Source of the DNA: Micrococcales bacterium
Lineage (GTDB): Bacteria > Actinomycetota > Actinomycetes > Actinomycetales > Dermatophilaceae
Length of the DNA stretch: 7,545 nt
Assembly: GCA_003132125.1 (NCBI GenBank)
Contig: PKWT01000382.1
Span: 1 to 7,545 of the forward strand
Direction of reading: 5' to 3'
In this document: in pieces, positions 5,721-7,545 of the stretch
Layout of the letters: each line of letters opens with the position of its first letter
Position numbering within the stretch: position 1 is the first letter of the stretch
The notes under the pieces: generated by a model
What the model was told of the DNA's origin: nothing
Databases searched by the model: none
Seen by the model: the letters and a program-made list of their open reading frames with translations, nothing else
Made by a program: the position numbers and the translations under genes

Positions 5721-6887
5721 GTGAGTATTACAGGATCCCTGGATGGTGTCGTCGTCGCGGACTTCAGCCGCGTGCTCGCCGGTCCGTATGCCACGATGTT
5801 GCTCGGCGACCTCGGGGCGACGGTGATCAAGGTTGAGTCCCCGAGCGGGGACGACACCCGGCGGTGGGGCCCGCCGTGGACCGCCGAGGGTGAGAGCACC
5901 TACTTCCTGTCGATCAACCGCAACAAGCGCGGCATCACACTCGACCTGTCCAGCCCCGAGGGAAGGCACCGCGGTCTGGCGCTGGTCCGGCGCGCCGACG
6001 TGATGATCGAGAACTTCCGGGGTGCCAGCATGGCGCGCCTCGGCTTCGACTACGACTCGGTCCGAGCACTCAACCCGGGGCTCGTCTACTGCTCGATCAC
6101 CGGGTTCGGCAGCAACGGCGGAGCCGAGCTGCCCGGATACGACCTGGTGGTGCAGGCGGTCTCGGGCCTGATGAGCCTGACCGGACCGGATGCCGGCACC
6201 CCATCCAAGACCGGCATTGCGACGGCCGATGTCCTTGCCGGCCTGCACGCGGTCGTCGGCATACTGGCCGCGCTGCGGCACCGGGAGCGGACCGGCCAGG
6301 GCCAGCGGGTGGAGATCAACCTCATGTCCTCGATGCTCTCTGGGTTGGTGAACTTTGGCGGCGCGTACGCCCTCACCGGTGACGTCGCGCACGGGATGGG
6401 CATCCAACACCCGAGCATCTGCCCGTACGAGCAGTTCCCCACCGCCGACCGGATGCTGATCATCGCCGCCGGCAACGACAGGCAGTTCCAGGCGCTGTGC
6501 GACTGCCTCGGGCTGTCCCACCTGAAGGACGACCCGCGGTTCTCGACCAACGCCGCGAGGGTGGCCAATCGTGAGCAGCTGACCGCTGCCCTCGGGATCG
6601 TGCTGCGCGCCCGGGGCGCCGAGGAGTGGTTCGCCGCCCTGACCGCCGCGGGGGTTCCTTGCGGGCCGATCAACGATGTCGGGCAAGGCATGGAGCTTGC
6701 CGAGTCGCTCGGCCTCGAACCCATCGTCGACGTCTTCGGGTCTGCCCAGGTTGCCAGCCCGTTGCGGCTCTCGGCGACGCCGGTCAGATATCGTCATGCC
6801 CCTCCGGAGCTGGGCGGAGACGAGAAGGAGATCTTTGCCTGGCTCGACGCAGAAGAGGGTGACGAGAGTGACGTGGAGGCCAGATGA
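5721..6887 (+). CDS. Class III CoA-transferase, CaiB/BaiF family
   Basis: This 388-residue cytoplasmic enzyme would move coenzyme A between carboxylates (acyl-CoA + acid), typically to activate an organic acid for catabolism. Family blocks occur in order: SLDGVVVADFSRVLAGPYATM (residues 6-26, the usual N-terminal CoA-binding start), GATVIKVE (32-39), MIENFRGASMARLGFDY (95-111), YDLVVQAVSGLMSLTG (140-155), and GIATADVLAG (165-174) with Asp170 in the position of the catalytic aspartate. Later blocks are TGQGQRVEINL (191-201), DPRF (271-274) and GVPCGPINDV (311-320). Length is slightly below the usual 395-430, mainly from a short C-terminus. The GTG start gives the standard family N-terminus; it lacks a Shine-Dalgarno sequence, and the ATG at 5710 is out of frame. 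Its last codons overlap the regulator start (ATGA). Acid donor and acceptor cannot be predicted; the family covers formyl-CoA:oxalate, carnitine, benzylsuccinate, mesaconate and other transferases. Confidence 0.95.
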   Translation: MSITGSLDGVVVADFSRVLAGPYATMLLGDLGATVIKVESPSGDDTRRWGPPWTAEGESTYFLSINRNKRGITLDLSSPEGRHRGLALVRRADVMIENFRGASMARLGFDYDSVRALNPGLVYCSITGFGSNGGAELPGYDLVVQAVSGLMSLTGPDAGTPSKTGIATADVLAGLHAVVGILAALRHRERTGQGQRVEINLMSSMLSGLVNFGGAYALTGDVAHGMGIQHPSICPYEQFPTADRMLIIAAGNDRQFQALCDCLGLSHLKDDPRFSTNAARVANREQLTAALGIVLRARGAEEWFAALTAAGVPCGPINDVGQGMELAESLGLEPIVDVFGSAQVASPLRLSATPVRYRHAPPELGGDEKEIFAWLDAEEGDESDVEAR

Positions 6888-7545
6888 GTGAGCTGTTCCG
6901 TCGGCCACCGACGGCCCAGGAGGCAGTGCTCGCCGAGCTGCGACGACTTATCACCGCCGGCCAGCTACGTCCGGGCCAACAGATCGTCCAGGACGCTTTG
7001 GCCGTCCAGTTCGGCGTCAGCCGGGTCCCGCTTCGCGAGGCGCTGAAGATCCTCGAGGGCGAGGGCCAGGTCACCTACGTGGCCCACCGCGGCTACTTCG
7101 TCACCGAGCTGTCTCTTTCGGACCTCATAGAGGTGTACCGAATCCGGGAGATCCTCGAGGCCGAGGCTGTCAGCATCGCCGTGCCCCAGATGACCGCGGA
7201 GGACATCCATCGGCTCGAGGAGGCAGAGCTCGATGTGCGGGCCGCGGCCGACATCGCCGATGTGGTCGCCATGACGTCGGCGAACCGGCGCATGCACTTC
7301 GCCATCCTCGACGCCTGCGCTCTTCCCCGGCTGGTGTGGCTGATCCGCCTGTTGTGGGATGCCACCGAGGTGTACCGCTCCGTCTACTACAACGAGGCGC
7401 ACAATCGCGAGATGGTCGACTCCGAGCACCGGGCTCTGGTCGCCGCAGTCAAGGCCGGCGACGCCACAGCCGCACTGGTGGTCCTCACCGAGCACCGCGA
7501 GCACGCCATCGAAGCACTCCGCCCGGTGTTGGATCAGGCAGGAGA
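6884..7545 (+). CDS. GntR-family transcriptional regulator, FCD (FadR/VanR-like) subfamily (C-terminus cut by window edge)
   Basis: At least 220 residues, probably lacking only a few at the C-terminus. The N-terminal winged helix-turn-helix (residues about 10-75) shows the GntR pattern LITAGQLRPGQQI, then a recognition region QFGVSRVPLREALKILEGEG (42-61) and the wing HRGYFV. The all-helical FCD effector domain begins at LIEVYRIREILEAEA and carries histidines at the expected metal/ligand positions: H138 (NRRMH), H182 (SEHRAL) and H204 (TEHREH). The usual aspartate four residues before the first His is Asn134, a variant that also occurs in the subfamily. It starts at ATG 6884 inside the CoA-transferase stop (ATGA) with GGAGG 4 nt upstream, so the two are probably translationally coupled. 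FCD regulators usually repress neighbouring catabolic genes and release DNA on binding a carboxylate. The dyads at 5691 and 4349 are candidate targets. Confidence 0.94.
   Translation, partial: MSELFRRPPTAQEAVLAELRRLITAGQLRPGQQIVQDALAVQFGVSRVPLREALKILEGEGQVTYVAHRGYFVTELSLSDLIEVYRIREILEAEAVSIAVPQMTAEDIHRLEEAELDVRAAADIADVVAMTSANRRMHFAILDACALPRLVWLIRLLWDATEVYRSVYYNEAHNREMVDSEHRALVAAVKAGDATAALVVLTEHREHAIEALRPVLDQAG

Noticed and set aside
5731..5740. Third GGATCC-containing near-dyad (CAGGATCCCT) in the first codons of the CoA-transferase
   Set aside because: It lacks the flanking TTG/CAA half-site bases of the other two, and a lone GGATCC is expected by chance a few times in a window this size. 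Kept only as a possible weak auxiliary site.
5424..6908. Long minus-strand open frame (494 codons) opposite the CoA-transferase
   Set aside because: It covers a gene with unmistakable CaiB/BaiF motifs and then runs out of frame into the MFS gene. Its product is low-complexity Arg/Gly/Val-rich with no recognisable domain.

Overview
The window reads as chromosomal DNA of a high-GC Gram-positive bacterium, probably an actinobacterium. The support is strongly G/C-biased third codon positions, four GTG starts among the eight genes, a classical lipoprotein signal on the binding protein, and a likely leaderless promoter. The species cannot be named from the sequence.

Layout: positions 1-4270 (minus strand) hold a five-gene operon for a LIV/HAAT-type ABC importer, transcribed in the order substrate-binding lipoprotein, livH, livM, livG, livF. 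livF runs off the left edge. The genes overlap or abut at every junction (TAA|GTG, TGATG, GTGA, TGATG). Upstream on the same strand, after a 116-bp gap with a candidate promoter, lies a YnfM-type MFS transporter (4387-5619). A 101-bp divergent intergenic region separates it from a plus-strand pair: a class III (CaiB/BaiF) CoA-transferase (5721-6887) and a GntR/FCD regulator (from 6884), joined by an ATGA overlap. The regulator runs off the right edge but is nearly complete.

How the genes may work together (inference): this looks like an uptake-and-activation locus for an organic acid. The ABC system and/or the MFS protein would handle the acid, the CoA-transferase would convert it to a CoA thioester, and the GntR/FCD protein would control the set. 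The best evidence for a shared circuit is the 9-mer ATTGGATCC, which by eye occurs only twice in the window. One copy is in the divergent MFS/CoA-transferase region (5691-5702) and the other in the gap before the ABC operon (4349-4360). Both resemble ATTGGATCCAAT, which I recall as the operator of the GntR/FCD repressor VanR of Caulobacter. The substrate is unknown.

I saw no tRNA, rRNA, CRISPR array, insertion sequence or phage feature. No stretch over 300 bp lacks a gene.
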